A DNA stretch of 64,000 nt from Steinernema hermaphroditum (GCA_030435675.1 CM059622.1:3596001-3660000), one strand, 5' to 3'. Positions 22,080 through 35,839 are shown, counted from the first letter of the stretch. Numbers and translations: made by a program. The notes: a model not told the origin generated them from the sequence alone.

Positions 22080-22986
22080 CTAAAGTGCCATGTGATCAAC
22101 TAGTCTTTGGTCTCGCTCTGTGCTTACAGGTGCCACGTAGCTGTCGCTGCCGTAACCGTCATAGCCTCCGTGTCCGTAGTCGAAGTGGCTTCCCCAGCCG
22201 CCTTCGTTGTGGAAGGGGAAGTCCTCGAAGTGGACCTTCTCGATGTGAGCGCAACCACGGATTCCGAGCGCCTGGACGCTCTCGTAGGGGAAGCGGTGCG
22301 GGAAGTCAGCGATGTGGTGACCGTTCACCTTGATCTGAAACGACGATCTTCAGTGTTTATAGACTGTAGACTGCTTGTGGACACTGTAGTTTTCATCTGC
22401 AGACAAAGGCGGTCTCATTTTAAACAGCCACAACTAGAAGGCGGCCTATGGTCGAATGGGAAGTGTCTAGACAAGTCTATTCCAGACGCATTTTTGCAAG
22501 TCGGAGCGGTTGAAGTCCTCAAAATCTCAAGAGGTGCCTTACGTGATAATGCGCCTCGTGGACGGTGATGTGAAGGTGGAAGTGCTCTCCACGGTGAATC
22601 GGGTTGTGGTGGCGCACTTCGCAGCCCCAGTTGCCGAACGAGGCGGCATTCACGACGACGGCGTGCTCGTGGTGCCAGAAACGGAAGTTTACGTGGAGCA
22701 CGATGTGGGGCCCGGAGAGGAGCTCCACTTTAAAGTCACTAAAACAGTCCTTGTAAGATCGTCATTTCTTTCCTCAAGAAATGAGCACAAAGTGATAACT
22801 GTCTGTAAACGACATGCTGCAGAATCGGGACTGATCATTGTTTTTGTGTCTTCGCCTCTATTCACAGAAAAAGACTCACTCATGATCGTCGGGGGCACGT
22901 CCGTGGATGTCGATCTTGCATCCGGGCTCCAACGACTCGGAGATGGGAGTGGTGAAGGGGACGCTCGGGTAGGTTATGACGTGCAT
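22080..22986 (-). CDS. Galectin, single CRD with Gly/His/Tyr-rich tail
   Basis: Three exons (22880-22986, 22543-22738, 22080-22334) give 185 residues. The carbohydrate-recognition domain begins VPFTTPISESLEPG. All seven residues that contact beta-galactosides in galectin-1 have counterparts: His, Asn and Arg in LHVNFRF, Asn in VVVNAAS, and Trp, Glu and Arg in NWGCEVR. The last exon has VNGHHIADFPHRFP and ALGIRG, the F-face strands. After the CRD is a tail of about 40 residues with repeats of Gly, Tyr, His and Asp (YGHGGYDGYGSDSY), which is unusual for galectins. There is no signal peptide, as expected for galectins, which leave cells by a nonclassical route. Likely role: binding of glycans in gut or cuticle. 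Confidence 0.9.
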
Positions 22987-22989
22987 GGC

Positions 22990-24060
22990 GAAGACAGTCG
23001 ATCGAGAGCGATAACTGACGGTTCCGGCTCGGCATGCACACCATTTATGCAGTGTACAAGTGATGGGCGTGCATTTGCTTATCGAATTATCAGCGGGAGG
23101 GCCTTGAGTCACTGGGATCGTAAAAGGCGATCGGCAAATAAAACGTGGTACTAAGGCTCGCGGCACACGTCATGAAGTGTGATCGGCCTCGACTTTGACC
23201 GGCATATCAGTGATACGTGTGGGCTGTACGGCAACTGTGCCACTTATTACGCTGAAATCGAATTAGGAACCGATCGGAGAGTGATCGACTTCTAAGGAGA
23301 CTGTGAGTCATAGACATGTCTATATTTGGCTTTGGGATTTTGCAGAAGTGTGTATCGCAAAAGTGTCGGGGATTAAGTGTTCAACTGTCTGAGGTTTTTG
23401 ATCATCACGAAACCACAAAGCACATCGAGGAAAGAACGGCTGTACTTTCAAGTCGGAATTCTTCGCACGTTTCAATGAATTTCTTGCGTCGATAAGACGG
23501 AAGCTATGAATTTTCTATTTACGGTGGAATGCAATATTGAGTAATAGCAAAGTAATTCGAAAAATGCGTAAACAAACTGTATTTTCTGAAGATTTTTCAA
23601 TCTGGACGATCGTGGAGTTATATGCGACGAACTGTCTAACTCAACCGCCGTCATCATCTAAAACTGCAGCTCTGTCAAATGATGACGAATGTTATTTGCC
23701 ACAAGGATTGACAACTTTCAAAAAAAGTCTATCCTTCCACAGACAGTTTTCGATGTCTGTTTCTCGATGTCAAAGTTCAGACAATTGCAGTCATTTTGCA
23801 GTAGAAATCAGTGTGGAGCTCTGGGAAACCGACCTATCTGCCACAGGTCTGCATAGTCGGCAGTGGTTGTCTGTCAAACAGACACCAAAGTCTCTGTCTG
23901 TGGCGATGAATCATCTGTAGGCCTAACGTAGCTTTGGCCTGGCGTGATCGATAAGAACACTAATCGGACCATAATTATAATCGAATAACTACGACAGCGA
24001 CATCGACATCGACAAACAATCCCCGGACAGTCCAACAACTTTGTATTGACAAATCGTATC
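22990..24060. other. Intergenic, no gene recognised
   Basis: No coding exon with family motifs. Around 23820-23900 there are short inverted pieces (CTGTCTGT/ACAGACA-type) that may be an old repeat. Confidence 0.4.
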
Positions 24061-24063
24061 TCA

Positions 24064-24158
24064 TCCAGCACTAGGGTTGGCACTTCGAGTCGAGTTCGAG
24101 TCGCCTTTTTCGACTCGACTCGGCGTTTTCTGACTCGAAAGCCAACCCTATCCAGCAC
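24064..24158. mobile_element. 79-bp hAT-type MITE with 8-bp target duplication
   Basis: The element at 24072-24150 begins TAGGGTTGGC and ends with the exact inverse GCCAACCCTA. It is flanked by TCCAGCAC on both sides (24064-24071 and 24151-24158). The inside is a near-palindrome of CGAGTCGAG/CTCGACTCG-type motifs. An 8-bp duplication is the mark of hAT transposition, and the first bases match the termini of the other hAT pieces in this window. Confidence 0.9.
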
Positions 24159-24263
24159 CTTCAGTCAGTCTCGGAACAGTCCATCATATGCACGGCAAAA
24201 AGAACAACCAGAGAAATAATAGTAACTGTTTTATCAACACAACAAGGGTACAGGCGAAGCTAG

Positions 24264-25845
<1,582 letters not shown>

Positions 25846-27088
25846 TGCTGCAGAGAAGAACTGGTGGTTACCTGTAAAAGACGGCAACGTAAGACAGATG
25901 ATCACGCTCGACACACAAGAGATGAGTCACGCACACACGAAAGGAATCACGGCGTACAGGAAGCGACAAGACAGCAAAGCAATCTAAATTACTCGCTGAA
26001 ATTCAGGAGAAAATTCAGCAGAACGACAGATGCGCTGATGACCGACCCCTCCGAAATCCTATCTGCACATTTGGCCCAAACTTGTGCAGGATGGCTAAGC
26101 GATGAGCAGGAATGCTAACATTCAAATATCGCTATCGTTGCGGGACCAAGCTCGAATAACGGCGAACGATGAAATTCACACGCTCCTCTGCCAACCGCGC
26201 GCGTTTTGCAAAAGCACGCGACGCGACGGTTTCTGGAGACAGCACTGCCTGTGTCTCAAACAGGGATGCATCTGTCTGCCTCTGGGTAAGTTCCGACTTC
26301 GGTTGTCTCTCAGAAACTTTGATGTCTACAAGCAACGCCATTTGTAGCAGCAGAGAGCTCTGCTAGCGGCGGTGTTTGATTTGGCTAGGTTGCTCGAGAA
26401 ATGGAGAAGTGAGATATCGGGTAGAGTGCAGTGCTACTTCACATGGAAACTTCCAGCTCCTCGTCTCGTCAGACAGAAGTGAAACTTCCAATTGCGTTGA
26501 AATGTGAAGTCGATGAACGGCGAATGTCTTTTCAGTGAAATTAAGGTGTCATTGACGCCGACAACACTGGAACTTGAGTTTGAAGCGTTCATATGGTTAT
26601 TGTCATGTTTATTCATATGCCACATCGGACAGATCGCTTTTTCTTTCAGACGTATCACCGAATAGTGCGGTGTTGAAGTCTACTACTGAAGCCTATTCAG
26701 CTTCCACGATTAAATTGAAAGTGCGTGTGCTGATTCAGACGTGTCTGACCAGGTGTTTGCGACGAACTTAGGTCGCTAGGAGTGAGAGAAGAGAAATCAG
26801 AGACAAACGGCATCCTTTCAAAACTGAGGCTCTTTTAACAGGCGATCCAAGGAAGCAGGAGTAGGTGGCGGGCGGGCGGAAGGAAGCCGTTCCGAACGTG
26901 AGTCGTTCGGAACGGCCTGCGATGAGGATACGTAGAGGGTCGATACGACGTTTCGATCAATGCGAGAGATACATGGATGAAATGTCCACGTGTGTGGGTC
27001 TCAGATATTCAGTCTCTCGGACAATCTGCTTTGCCTCTGTTGCTGATAGTGGCCGCATATCATTGACCAGACAAAGGACAGTTGCTGT
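25846..27088. other. Intergenic, eEF1A promoter side
   Basis: No gene seen. It contains a perfect 13-bp inverted repeat (26886-26898 and 26904-26916, GCCGTTCCGAACG with a 5-base loop), about 170 bp upstream of tRNA-Trp. Confidence 0.5.
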
Positions 27089-27160
27089 GACTCCGTGGCG
27101 CAACGGTAGCGCGTCTGACTCCAGATCAGAAGGTTGCGTGTTCGAATCACGTCGGGGTCA
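27089..27160 (+). tRNA. tRNA-Trp (CCA)
   Basis: 72-nt cloverleaf: acceptor GACTCCG/CGGGGTC, D arm with TGGCGCAACGGTAGCG, anticodon stem TCTGA/TCAGA around CTCCAGA (anticodon CCA) and T arm with GTTCGAATC. A T-run follows within 4 nt, as expected for Pol III termination. No intron. Confidence 0.95.
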
Positions 27161-27391
27161 AAATTTTTCGTTTTCTTCTTATTCATTTTATCAGTGTTTC
27201 ACTCTTTTTTTTTAGTCAGTCGAGTGAGTTTTCAGTCAGTTCATTCACTCGGCATATCAAGGTGGATGTTAATCGCTTTCTGTAACTTGATTTTTGCGCT
27301 TTTGTTGATGAATGTGATGAGATTAGAGTATTTATTGGATATGTCCGCATTGTAATAAATAGGGAAATCACAGAACTTACACAAGCGTGGA

Positions 27392-28855
27392 TCACTGTTC
27401 AAGGAATGTGATCTCCAGGCCGGCACTGGGCTCACTCCAGAAGAGGACGTTGACTCTCTTTTCCACTTCCTCTTTCTGACGCTTGTCCACCAGGGCAACG
27501 GCACATCCGCCCCAGCCGGCTCCGGTCAACCGAGCACCAAGCGTTCTAGCCTCTTGGCACTCGGCAACTACTTGATCCAGCTCGGCGCAGGAGCATTCGT
27601 AAAGGTCGCGGAGACTGTCATGGCTGGCGGTCATCAAACGACCCATCTCTTTCAGATTGCCGGATTCGCAGGCCTGTTGGAAGAAGTGGACTCGGGCGGC
27701 TTCGGAATAGACGTGGGTGGCTCGAGCTGTCAGGTAGAAGGTTTGCACTGAAGATGCACACGAGGATAAAGTGGTTTTAATCTTTAAAACACTTACGATG
27801 AGTGGTATTGGCATTGAGGCTGTGTTCGTTCAGCTGATCGTCGGTGACCTCCAGAAACTCCAGGAGCTCAGCTCTCGAATACGGCTCATTCACCGGCTTC
27901 AGCTCCTTTTTGATGACCTCCTCCATCTCGTGAGGATCCAGCTGGAGATGCCGGGCCAGCTGGCGCAGCGTTCTCACCCCACGCCAGTCGGTCACTCCGC
28001 GCTTCTTGGCCATCAGCTGAGCGGCGAGGCGACACTCCACGACTCGTTCGTTGTAGTGCGAAGAGGCGCCTTTGTTCATGGTGGCGTTCGAGTGGAGCAC
28101 TGCGAAGAGCGCGTTCTCCGGAAGGGTCACCTTCTCGAATCCGAGTGGCTTGAAGTCGATTCGCATGGCGCAGCCGGCTTCGGCCAGAGTCTCGATGGCT
28201 TGGTCCATTCCGCCGCCCTCGACGCCGATGTAGTGCTCTGACTTGGCGCAGAGTTCGGCGAGTTGTTCCTACAGGAAGTGAATGGATTCAGGCTCCCTTT
28301 TCGTAGACGAGACAGTCTATTTGGCCGAAACGGCACCTCACCTTGGAAATGACGTCGAAAGTTTTTCCGCCCGTATGAATTGCCAGGGTAGCCAACGCAG
28401 CGGCACATACAACGGAACTGGAGCTGCTCAGTCCGGCACTTGGCGGCACCGATCCGGCGATGAAGATGTTCATTCCGACGGGAGGCACTTGAAGGTAGTC
28501 GATGATTCCCTTCCATCCACACATGTAGTAGTCAAACCATTTCGGTCTGTTCACTCCCTCCCACAACGGCTTCGTTAGGTCAAATTCAGTCTCGTGGTAT
28601 ACGGTAGGTTCCTTATTTTTCAAGCTGATCATGTGGCCGGTGGTAGGGGCGGCCAGGACATAAGTGGAATCCTTAATGGCCATAGGCAGGACAGAGTAGT
28701 CGGAGTAGTCGACGTGCTCCCCTATAACGATGGAGTTTCCAGGCTAGGGGGCTTCTCTTACCAATGAGATTGACCCTTCCAGGACATCGGACCACCAACG
28801 TCGGCTCGGTACCGTAAGCCTCTTTGAAGAGCTTCTTCAGCTGTTCGACGTCCAT
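27392..28855 (-). CDS. Galactokinase, GALK2-like (GHMP kinase)
   Basis: Four exons (28762-28855, 28342-28721, 27797-28268, 27392-27747) give 433 residues. Motif 1: [20 protein letters not shown], the galactokinase signature. Motif 2 (ATP-binding GHMP loop): [14 protein letters not shown]. Motif 3: [22 protein letters not shown] contains the catalytic Asp region. The sequence around [14 protein letters not shown] and MYECSC-like LYECSC resembles animal GALK2 (N-acetylgalactosamine kinase) more than GALK1, so GalNAc may be a substrate as well as galactose. Cytosolic sugar salvage in the Leloir pathway. The start at 28855 follows an acceptor-like CCGTTTACAG, again suggesting a trans-splice or UTR acceptor. 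Confidence 0.93.
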
Positions 28856-31800
28856 GGCAGCCTGTAAACGGAGTGAGGTGACCCGACGTGTCAATGAAAT
28901 CGATAGCGATGCAAATGGCGTGCGAAGACTCGCTTGTTTAGTCATAAATCGATCGGAACGATGCGTGGCGATGATAATAGGGACACCGATTCGGGAGTCT
29001 TTGCTCGAAATTGACGCAAACAAGTCCGGTGTGCTGTGAAAAACATGGAAGGGAAGAGCTTCGATTGAGTGGAAGGGAGGCTTGTTTGATAAGGTACGGG
29101 CAACATGAAGGGATTCACGCATGACTGAATGAACATCACAGGGGAAAGTACGAAGACCGGTGTGTTGTTGTGATTCACATGTAACTGAGCAAACAAATAT
29201 TGAAAAGCAGTAACAGCCTGCTAGTAACGAAGAATACGTGTGTTTCCAAAGAGTCAAATTTTTGAAGTGAAATGGTTCAGCTTACGATGGATCTTTGAGT
29301 GGTTTCTAATAGCTGATACATGTTGAGGGATCGCTCTTCGTCGAGCCCTCGATTTACAGCCTTCACTTGTACAGTACGAGTCAACCAGTCTACTTCCATC
29401 CTCATTCTTCTGAGATCAAAGGGTTTCTCTAAGAATTGGTCTTGGAATTGAAGAACTGGAGCCCCGGGGGTCCAATTCAGGGATCAGCGGTAGTAGCAAT
29501 AGTTGCACCAGAAGAGTGAAAGTGAACCAGTTATCAGTGAACCCTAACATTTTCATTTCTGGGCTCAGCCTCCTGGAATCCAACTCTGCAGAGTCACTTT
29601 GTATTCTTCAACAGATTGTGAGATCTGATTAGATCCAAAAAAGATCGAACTGATTTGCACGCATAAAACACTTCCATGCCTTCGCTCCACTGACCTATTC
29701 CACCCTACAACTTTGGGAGAAAACCTCCCCAGAAGCTGGCAAACTTGCGAACTCAAGGGGCCAAATTCGCTAGTTGCCGCGATTGGATTTTTATCCCTAA
29801 ATCGGACTATCGAGATTCCCGAGAGTCCAATTAAAAGATTATGTTTGTAAATTCCGTTCCTTTGCTAACCACATAACAGACTCTCGGACATCAGCGATGG
29901 AAAATGTTTTGGAAACCTCGCTTGTGATGGGCGCACGAACAGCGAAAAGATGAGACTGTTTGTAGGATAAATCAGCGCTTTGATTTGCCATTTCTGTAAA
30001 CATTTCAGCAGCCACGTGTTCGATTAAAACAGCTTACGGTCATCAATTGGAAAAGACTTCGTTTCGAGTCAGTAATATGTTTAGATCACTTTTGAACGAT
30101 TTATAGGGGAAGAGCAGAACAACAACATTGCTAATATAGATATAAAATATCCGGGCCGAACCTCAACAAGTATGGCGTTTCCAAATCGCCACCCATAAAG
30201 TTTGCAAAAAAACGGACTTGAACTCAGTGATCTCAACGTGTTTCCATGTGTTTCACCGTCCGATCCCTCATCAATCATCGCAGAATTCCAATTACCTTTT
30301 GACCCAATTCGCCCACTTCGTTTTTCTTGAAAATACCGATCTGCTTCGACTGTGCGTCGCCCATGCATCTCTATTTTCGTCGCAGTGGTCAAAACAAAAA
30401 CGCGAAGGCAATGAACCTATCGTGTGCTCCGCGATCATCGCCTAACCGGACGGCGGCAGGCGAGAACTTTCGAGAATGTCCGCTTTTGCAAAAAGAGCCC
30501 AAAGGTCGCCAGATGCGATTGTATATATTGTGTAATCTGGTGGCGTGTGGTGGTGGAGTCTCTCAGGGCCAGTGTCGTTTAGTCTGTTTTGTCTATTCAT
30601 AGTGTAGGGGATACTTGACTTCGGCAGTGACACTTTGGGCTCCTGTGATTCTTCTAGCCCTAGGGGAACTATAGTGAAAATGTACTAATTGTCCGTACTG
30701 ATTGTTTCTTGATCCAGCTTTTGCGTCACTTTTTTAAAACTGATTATGGTGTCACTGAATGCTGCCAGTTTTTTTACTTTTCATAACGATAAGTAGGGTC
30801 TCGGCTTGACCAGTGATAGGTGTCGCTCGACATTTCTTCCAGTCCCGGCCTTTCTCTTGATCTCTAAATCTCAATGCAATATCTCTCGAAACCCGTGGCT
30901 CGACATCAACAGACACTGGCCCTTAATATCACAGTAACTGTCTTTAAATACCCCTATTTAAATATCCCTTTCTTTTCCACCCTCCATCAACCTTCGAGAT
31001 CAAAGTGACCCCTCTAATGATTGTCCAATTCACGTCTCACTGCGTCCATTCCTTATCTCCTTCTTCCACGGCGCCGTGCAGTCCTCTCTCTGACAGCTGA
31101 CAATCAAAAACCCAAACAAAACCGAGCACTCCCGCTGCACTAAGTCCGTTCGAGCATCTTCTCGGCCCTTCCACGTGGCGCTCTGCTTACGTGGCCGACC
31201 TCCTTGCCTCCGCCGCCGCCGTCTTGGGCGTGGCGTGCAGAGCTACGAGTGGGTGCCTGTCGGGGTAACCCATCGCCGCCGCCGCTCTGTTACAACAGTG
31301 CCGCCATCGGAAGAGGTCGAACGGCGACGTCCTTCTTCTGTGCGGCGGCGGCGGCCACTCGCCGTCGATCGCTCCTCGGCGATCTGTTTAGGTTTTGAAC
31401 GAAAGTGTTTATTCGCTCTGTTTATATATGGAAAGGTCATTTCGAGGGTGATTAGGTCTTCCATCTTCGGATTATCCTCCTTCTAATCTGGGATCTTGGT
31501 AAGGCGAATGTTTAGCGTATGTCATTCAAACACAGGAAACAGCCAAAAGCCAGGGATAACTCATCAAATCCTGTTTGATTTTCGATGGTTCCATGTTCTT
31601 GTGAGTTTTGTGATTTTGCTGTTTCCGATATCCGTTTTTAACGATACAGTAACACCGTTCAATCAGTTCCACAAGGCCATAAAATGATTAATCTGATATT
31701 AAACATAACGAAATGAGTCCTCCAGTGCTAAGGACTGTGAAATTTTCACTGAGAAAAGTCGTCTCCGCCGTTCCCTGTGAGATTTGGACCCTGCATGTTT

Positions 31801-32387
31801 GCCGTCCCCTTTTTCTGCGGATTTGAACCGTCGTATATTTTTGGATTGGATTTGGACCATAAGATGGTCCAGTCGATGGGAGACGGTTCAAATCACAGCC
31901 TGGATGGTCAGGCGAGTTCAAGCGGAACGGCACTGGAAGCAAGTTTTGCAGAGTCCGCCGGCTGTTGTTCAATAGCTTAAGTTGTGGTTCCGTTCCAAAT
32001 AAATGATAGAAACAAAACATAGGAAAGTTCCTCGAAAAGTAGGTCAATAACCTAACGCAGTTTCCCGAACGGTGGGCGAAATTAACCGATTTCCGGTGTT
32101 TGGCCTTGCCAGCTACAAGTTATCCCTCGGGATGCGTCATACCTTCTTTTGCTTTTGAAATCACATGTTTGTTACGCATCACATTTGTAATTTTTCAAGA
32201 GCCTGAACTTGTCATAGGTACTTCATGACGTCCTCATACATAAGACCTCTTCGTTTATGATGGAAACTGTAGAAACCGGACGAATTGCTTGCATATTTCA
32301 AGGTTTATAAGATTTGTATGGTTTGGAATTTCGCGATGCGAGACGATCTTCTGTTGGTGAACAACTGATCGAGCAATCTTTTGCAGT
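28856..32387. other. 3.5-kb intergenic region
   Basis: No coding exon recognised on either strand. A GC-rich patch with CCGCCGCCG and GCGGCGGCGGCGG runs lies at 31200-31370 (partly inverted). The acceptor TCTTTTGCAG directly before the calumenin ATG suggests that an outron or 5' UTR intron ends here. Confidence 0.45.
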
Positions 32388-34311
32388 ATGAAAGCCTCAA
32401 CGGTGGCATTTTGTCTGCTCGTCGGCACCTGCGCGTGCTTCGTCCTGGCGGAGCACCACTCCACCGACCCCTTGATCGACAAGGACCACGTGAAGGGAGG
32501 CGAACATGACAAGAACTACGACCACAAGCAGTTCCTGGGCGCCGACACGGCCGCCGAGTTCGATGAGCTCACTCCCGAGAAGAGCAAGGAGCGCTTGGCG
32601 TAAGTCGCTCTCGAATGTTTGTGTAAAGCGCGCGCGAGTGACCCATTTTCGGGAGGTGGTGTTGACAGTCTCGGCGCATTGATTGACACGAGAGGGGACG
32701 GCGCGTTTGCTGAGAGGGCGACCTGACGGAAACTGGGTTAGGCAGGGAAGAGGGATGGGCGCCGACTGGTTCCTGCACTTTTAGTCAAACGAAGTGTGGA
32801 GATTAGGGTGATTTTGAGGAGCACGAATTCCAGAGGGGCACAAAAATGAGGAATACAACGGAGTCAGATGCACAGAAGTGGATTGAAACGTTTCAGTGAG
32901 TCGGAAACGAGAATCATTCGATTAAAATTGATCTTTTTTCAACAGAAAGTACATTCAAGTCAGGAAAAACACGCTGAAAGGCACAAGAAGAACGCCTGAT
33001 TCTTTTAGAGCATCAACAGAGCAATCCAATTGATGATATACTCATCAAGCCACATCGATTATCACAGCAGCGTGGCGCAGTGGAAGCGTGCTGGGCCCAT
33101 AACCCAGAGGTCGGTGGATCGAAACCACTCGCTGCTAATTATTTTTCACTTGCTTCCAATTTTGTTCTACTTTATTTATTTCAAACCACAGCGCCAAGAT
33201 CTGCGATAATATCGATCAAGGGAGGTCCAGAAACTTCCCCGAAGAACGGGACTTGTGGGACGTTGATATACATGAAGGCAATTTGGACAACACCCACAAA
33301 CGTATTCAGAATGATTTTCGATGTGATCTTTATTTTTGTGGAACCTTAAATCGCAGCCTTAGGCCGAACACCGGGAGTGTATCATAAAGCAACAACAGGC
33401 CGCTAGACCAAAATAAGCTTAAGACATTCATGAATGAAAAGGTGGCTATGTTCAATCATTGACTTGTTTCTAAGAAGCCAATCCCCGACATCCCACACTC
33501 ACTTATCGTTCCATCTTCAGCAAGCTGGTGCCCAAGATGGACGCTGACTCCGACGGATTCATCGAGGAGAACGAGCTCCGCGAGCACATCACCTTCATGC
33601 AGAAGCGCTACGTGAACAACGACGTCGACCGCACGTGGAAGAACTACAAGGACGAAAAGGTGAAGGACGGCAAGCTCACGTGGGCCGACTATCGCGAGAT
33701 GGTCTACGGCCACCCCACCGGCGAGGGCCAGGAACTCTCACCCGAGTACACGAAGATGGTCGGCCGCGATGAGCGCCGCTGGAAGGTCGCCGACTACGAC
33801 TCGAACGAGGTGCTCGACCGCACTGAGTATGGTTGCTTCATGCACCCCGAGGACTGCGACCACATGCGCGACATCGTCGTCTCCGAGACCGTCGAGGACA
33901 TCGACAAGAACAAGGACGGTTTCGTCGACATGGACGAGTACATCGGAGACATGTACCGCCCCGAAGACTACCCCGAACTCAACGGAAAGGAGCCTGACTG
34001 GGTGGCCTCGGAGCGCGAGATGTTCAAGGAGCACCGTGACAAGAACGGAGACGGCAAACTCGACCAGAACGAGATGCGTGACTGGATTATGCCCGTCGGT
34101 TTCGACCATGCCGAGGCTGAAGCCAAGCACCTCCTCCACATCGCCGACGACGACAAGGTACGGTAGCTCTGGGAGGCTCGATGATGAGCACTTTCTTTAG
34201 GACGGAAAGCTCACCGTCGAGGAGATCATCGCCCACTACGACACCTTTGTCGGCTCGCAAGCCACCGACTACGGAGAGCAGCTCCAGAAGCACGACCCCG
34301 CTGAGCTCTAA
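32388..34311 (+). CDS. calu-1: Calumenin/reticulocalbin-type EF-hand protein (CREC family)
   Basis: Three exons (32388-32599, 33521-34157, 34201-34311) give 319 residues. Signal peptide [21 protein letters not shown], then a linker and six EF-hand loops, among them [48 protein letters not shown] and the last one starting [12 protein letters not shown]. The order and spacing match animal calumenin and worm CALU-1, a Ca-binding protein of the secretory pathway needed for cuticle and growth. The C-terminus is KHDPAEL rather than a canonical HDEL/HDEF; weak retention or secretion is possible. Codon bias is strong, as in eEF1A. The 921-nt first intron contains an initiator tRNA gene. Symbol by analogy. 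Confidence 0.93.
33066..33137 (+). tRNA. Initiator tRNA-Met (CAT)
   Basis: 72 nt: acceptor AGCAGCG/CGCTGCT with A73, D arm GTGGCGCAGTGGAAGCG, anticodon stem with the three G-C pairs typical of initiators (CTGGG/CCCAG) around CCCATAA (anticodon CAT), and a T loop with GATCGAAA in place of TTCGA. These are the eukaryotic initiator features. It lies inside intron 1 of the calumenin gene on the same strand and is followed by TTATTTTT. Confidence 0.96.
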
Positions 34312-34441
34312 GCGTCGCGGCTACCGTATACTCACACCTCCCATTCGCCATAATTTTATCTCAGCGGGCCTTAACTTATTCGTGTCTTTGCATTTCCCAG
34401 CTCTGCCAAAAATATTTTGATGCCTTTTTGTTCTTGTTGAC

Positions 34442-34447
34442 TAATAA
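34442..34447 (+). promoter_or_regulatory. Polyadenylation signal of the calumenin gene
   Basis: AATAAA (in CTAATAAACG) about 130 bases after the stop; the best candidate signal in this 3' region. Confidence 0.5.
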
Positions 34448-34449
34448 AC

Positions 34450-35116
34450 GACGACTGCACTCAAGGAGGGACGGGTCGCCGGGAAATATCATTACAGTCT
34501 CGTGGACAATGGGTTCAATATTCACTGCATTTTCCATAAAATTCGAGGAAACACAAGGTGATTCTTGTTAGTACATTATTCTATAGCGGTTCTTCATACA
34601 ATTATCATCGCAGACGTGAAGGTCTCTACATTTGTGAGACAGTCTGTGAAGTACGCAGGAATGGGCCGGGTGGCTATCCTGTTTATTTGCGAGCGCTGTC
34701 ATATGAAGTTGAGGGCTGCGTGAAAAGCGAAATTGATCCTAGAAAATCGAAACTTTTTTGCTGATTGTAGATCTTCTGTCGAGATTTCGTTGTGTTCGTT
34801 CAATTTCAACGCTTCCGTCAATCTGTGCCACCTTTCGATCTTGCTAGCCGAGTGTGTGTTCAATTCACAGGACGGCCTTCTGTACAAAAATGTGCTTCTA
34901 GCAGCAATGTCAGGATCATTTTGCACGATTTCGACGAAGGCGATAGGCGACATCTCAGTTTTTGCCGCATCAAAAAGGGTTCTGCACACAGAGTATACGG
35001 GCACGGCTTAGGCAAAAACGGATGAAAATTATGCGTCTGCTACCATAGCAATGTGATCAATATGTACAAGTGTGTTCCATTGTTCCAGCAGCTCAGTGTG
35101 CATCTCCACTACCAAG
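34450..35116. other. Intergenic, no gene recognised
   Basis: Open frames here have no family motif or splice support. Confidence 0.4.
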
Positions 35117-35831
35117 ATGAGGACCGGCCTGATCGTAGTTGCTTTTCTTGCAGTAAGTATCCAACACTAGTTGATATGCATATAGTTACTTTAGTTACTC
35201 TTCCCTGTCACCATATCTCACAAAGTGAAGTTTACAATGGTGCCCAATGGTTTTGGTTTTGCGTGGCTAGATATGGCCGTAAAAAATTCTACGCCAGCGA
35301 AAACCCGAGAGGAGTGCGCAATGTCGCGTACAATAATAGTGCAGCGGCCTTCTATTTTTATGACTGGGAGGGGGAAATGATCTGTGGGCCTCTCAACAAG
35401 TTCTTTGGGTTCATAGATATTGGAGACAGTGATAGAGAAACATATCTTCTGGACATAAGGAATATCGATCAATGCGCCGGTTGGCCTGTTACATATGGTA
35501 AGTTTGGAACACCTTTGTTCACTGGAGTCAGTCACTAAACGAATTAGTGACATCGAAAGTGTCACGTTTTATGTTGCGCTCGAATATCCTTGTGCAGCAT
35601 AACCTTTGTCTTACTGATGTATTTTTCAGTGAGAACTTTGATTTCCGGTAAATGCACCACCAAACCGGAGATGTGTGCGAATCTGGAAAAAATTGTATGT
35701 GCACTATATTTCCTCGCATGGAAATAATTCAACATATTTAGAGGAGCTACTGCAAACAGTACGGTGACAATCCTTCCTGCACGGGCTCGCCAGCTGTCGG
35801 GTCTCCAGAGTGGATAGAATACATCAGATAG
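35117..35831 (+). CDS. Lectin-family gene F: N-terminal modules only
   Basis: Starts MRTGLIVVAFLA (signal peptide) with a donor right after. The second exon has FCVARYGRKKFYA, AAFYFYDWEGEMICG and ETYLLDIRNIDQC, the same layout as the N-terminal module of genes C, D, E and G. The third exon begins VRTLISGKC and ends with MCANLEKI; the fourth has SYCKQYGDNPSC and stops after a short tail. There is no CC-repeat block or lectin domain, so this is a short form like gene E. The acceptor of exon 2 could not be placed with certainty (frame needs a site near 35198-35220). Predicted secreted; function unknown. Confidence 0.6.
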
Positions 35832-35839
35832 GATTGGCC

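Noticed and set aside
31200..31370. CCG/GCGG-rich inverted patch as a possible CpG-type promoter or structured RNA
   Set aside because: Only loosely complementary; no transcript or site evidence in the sequence.
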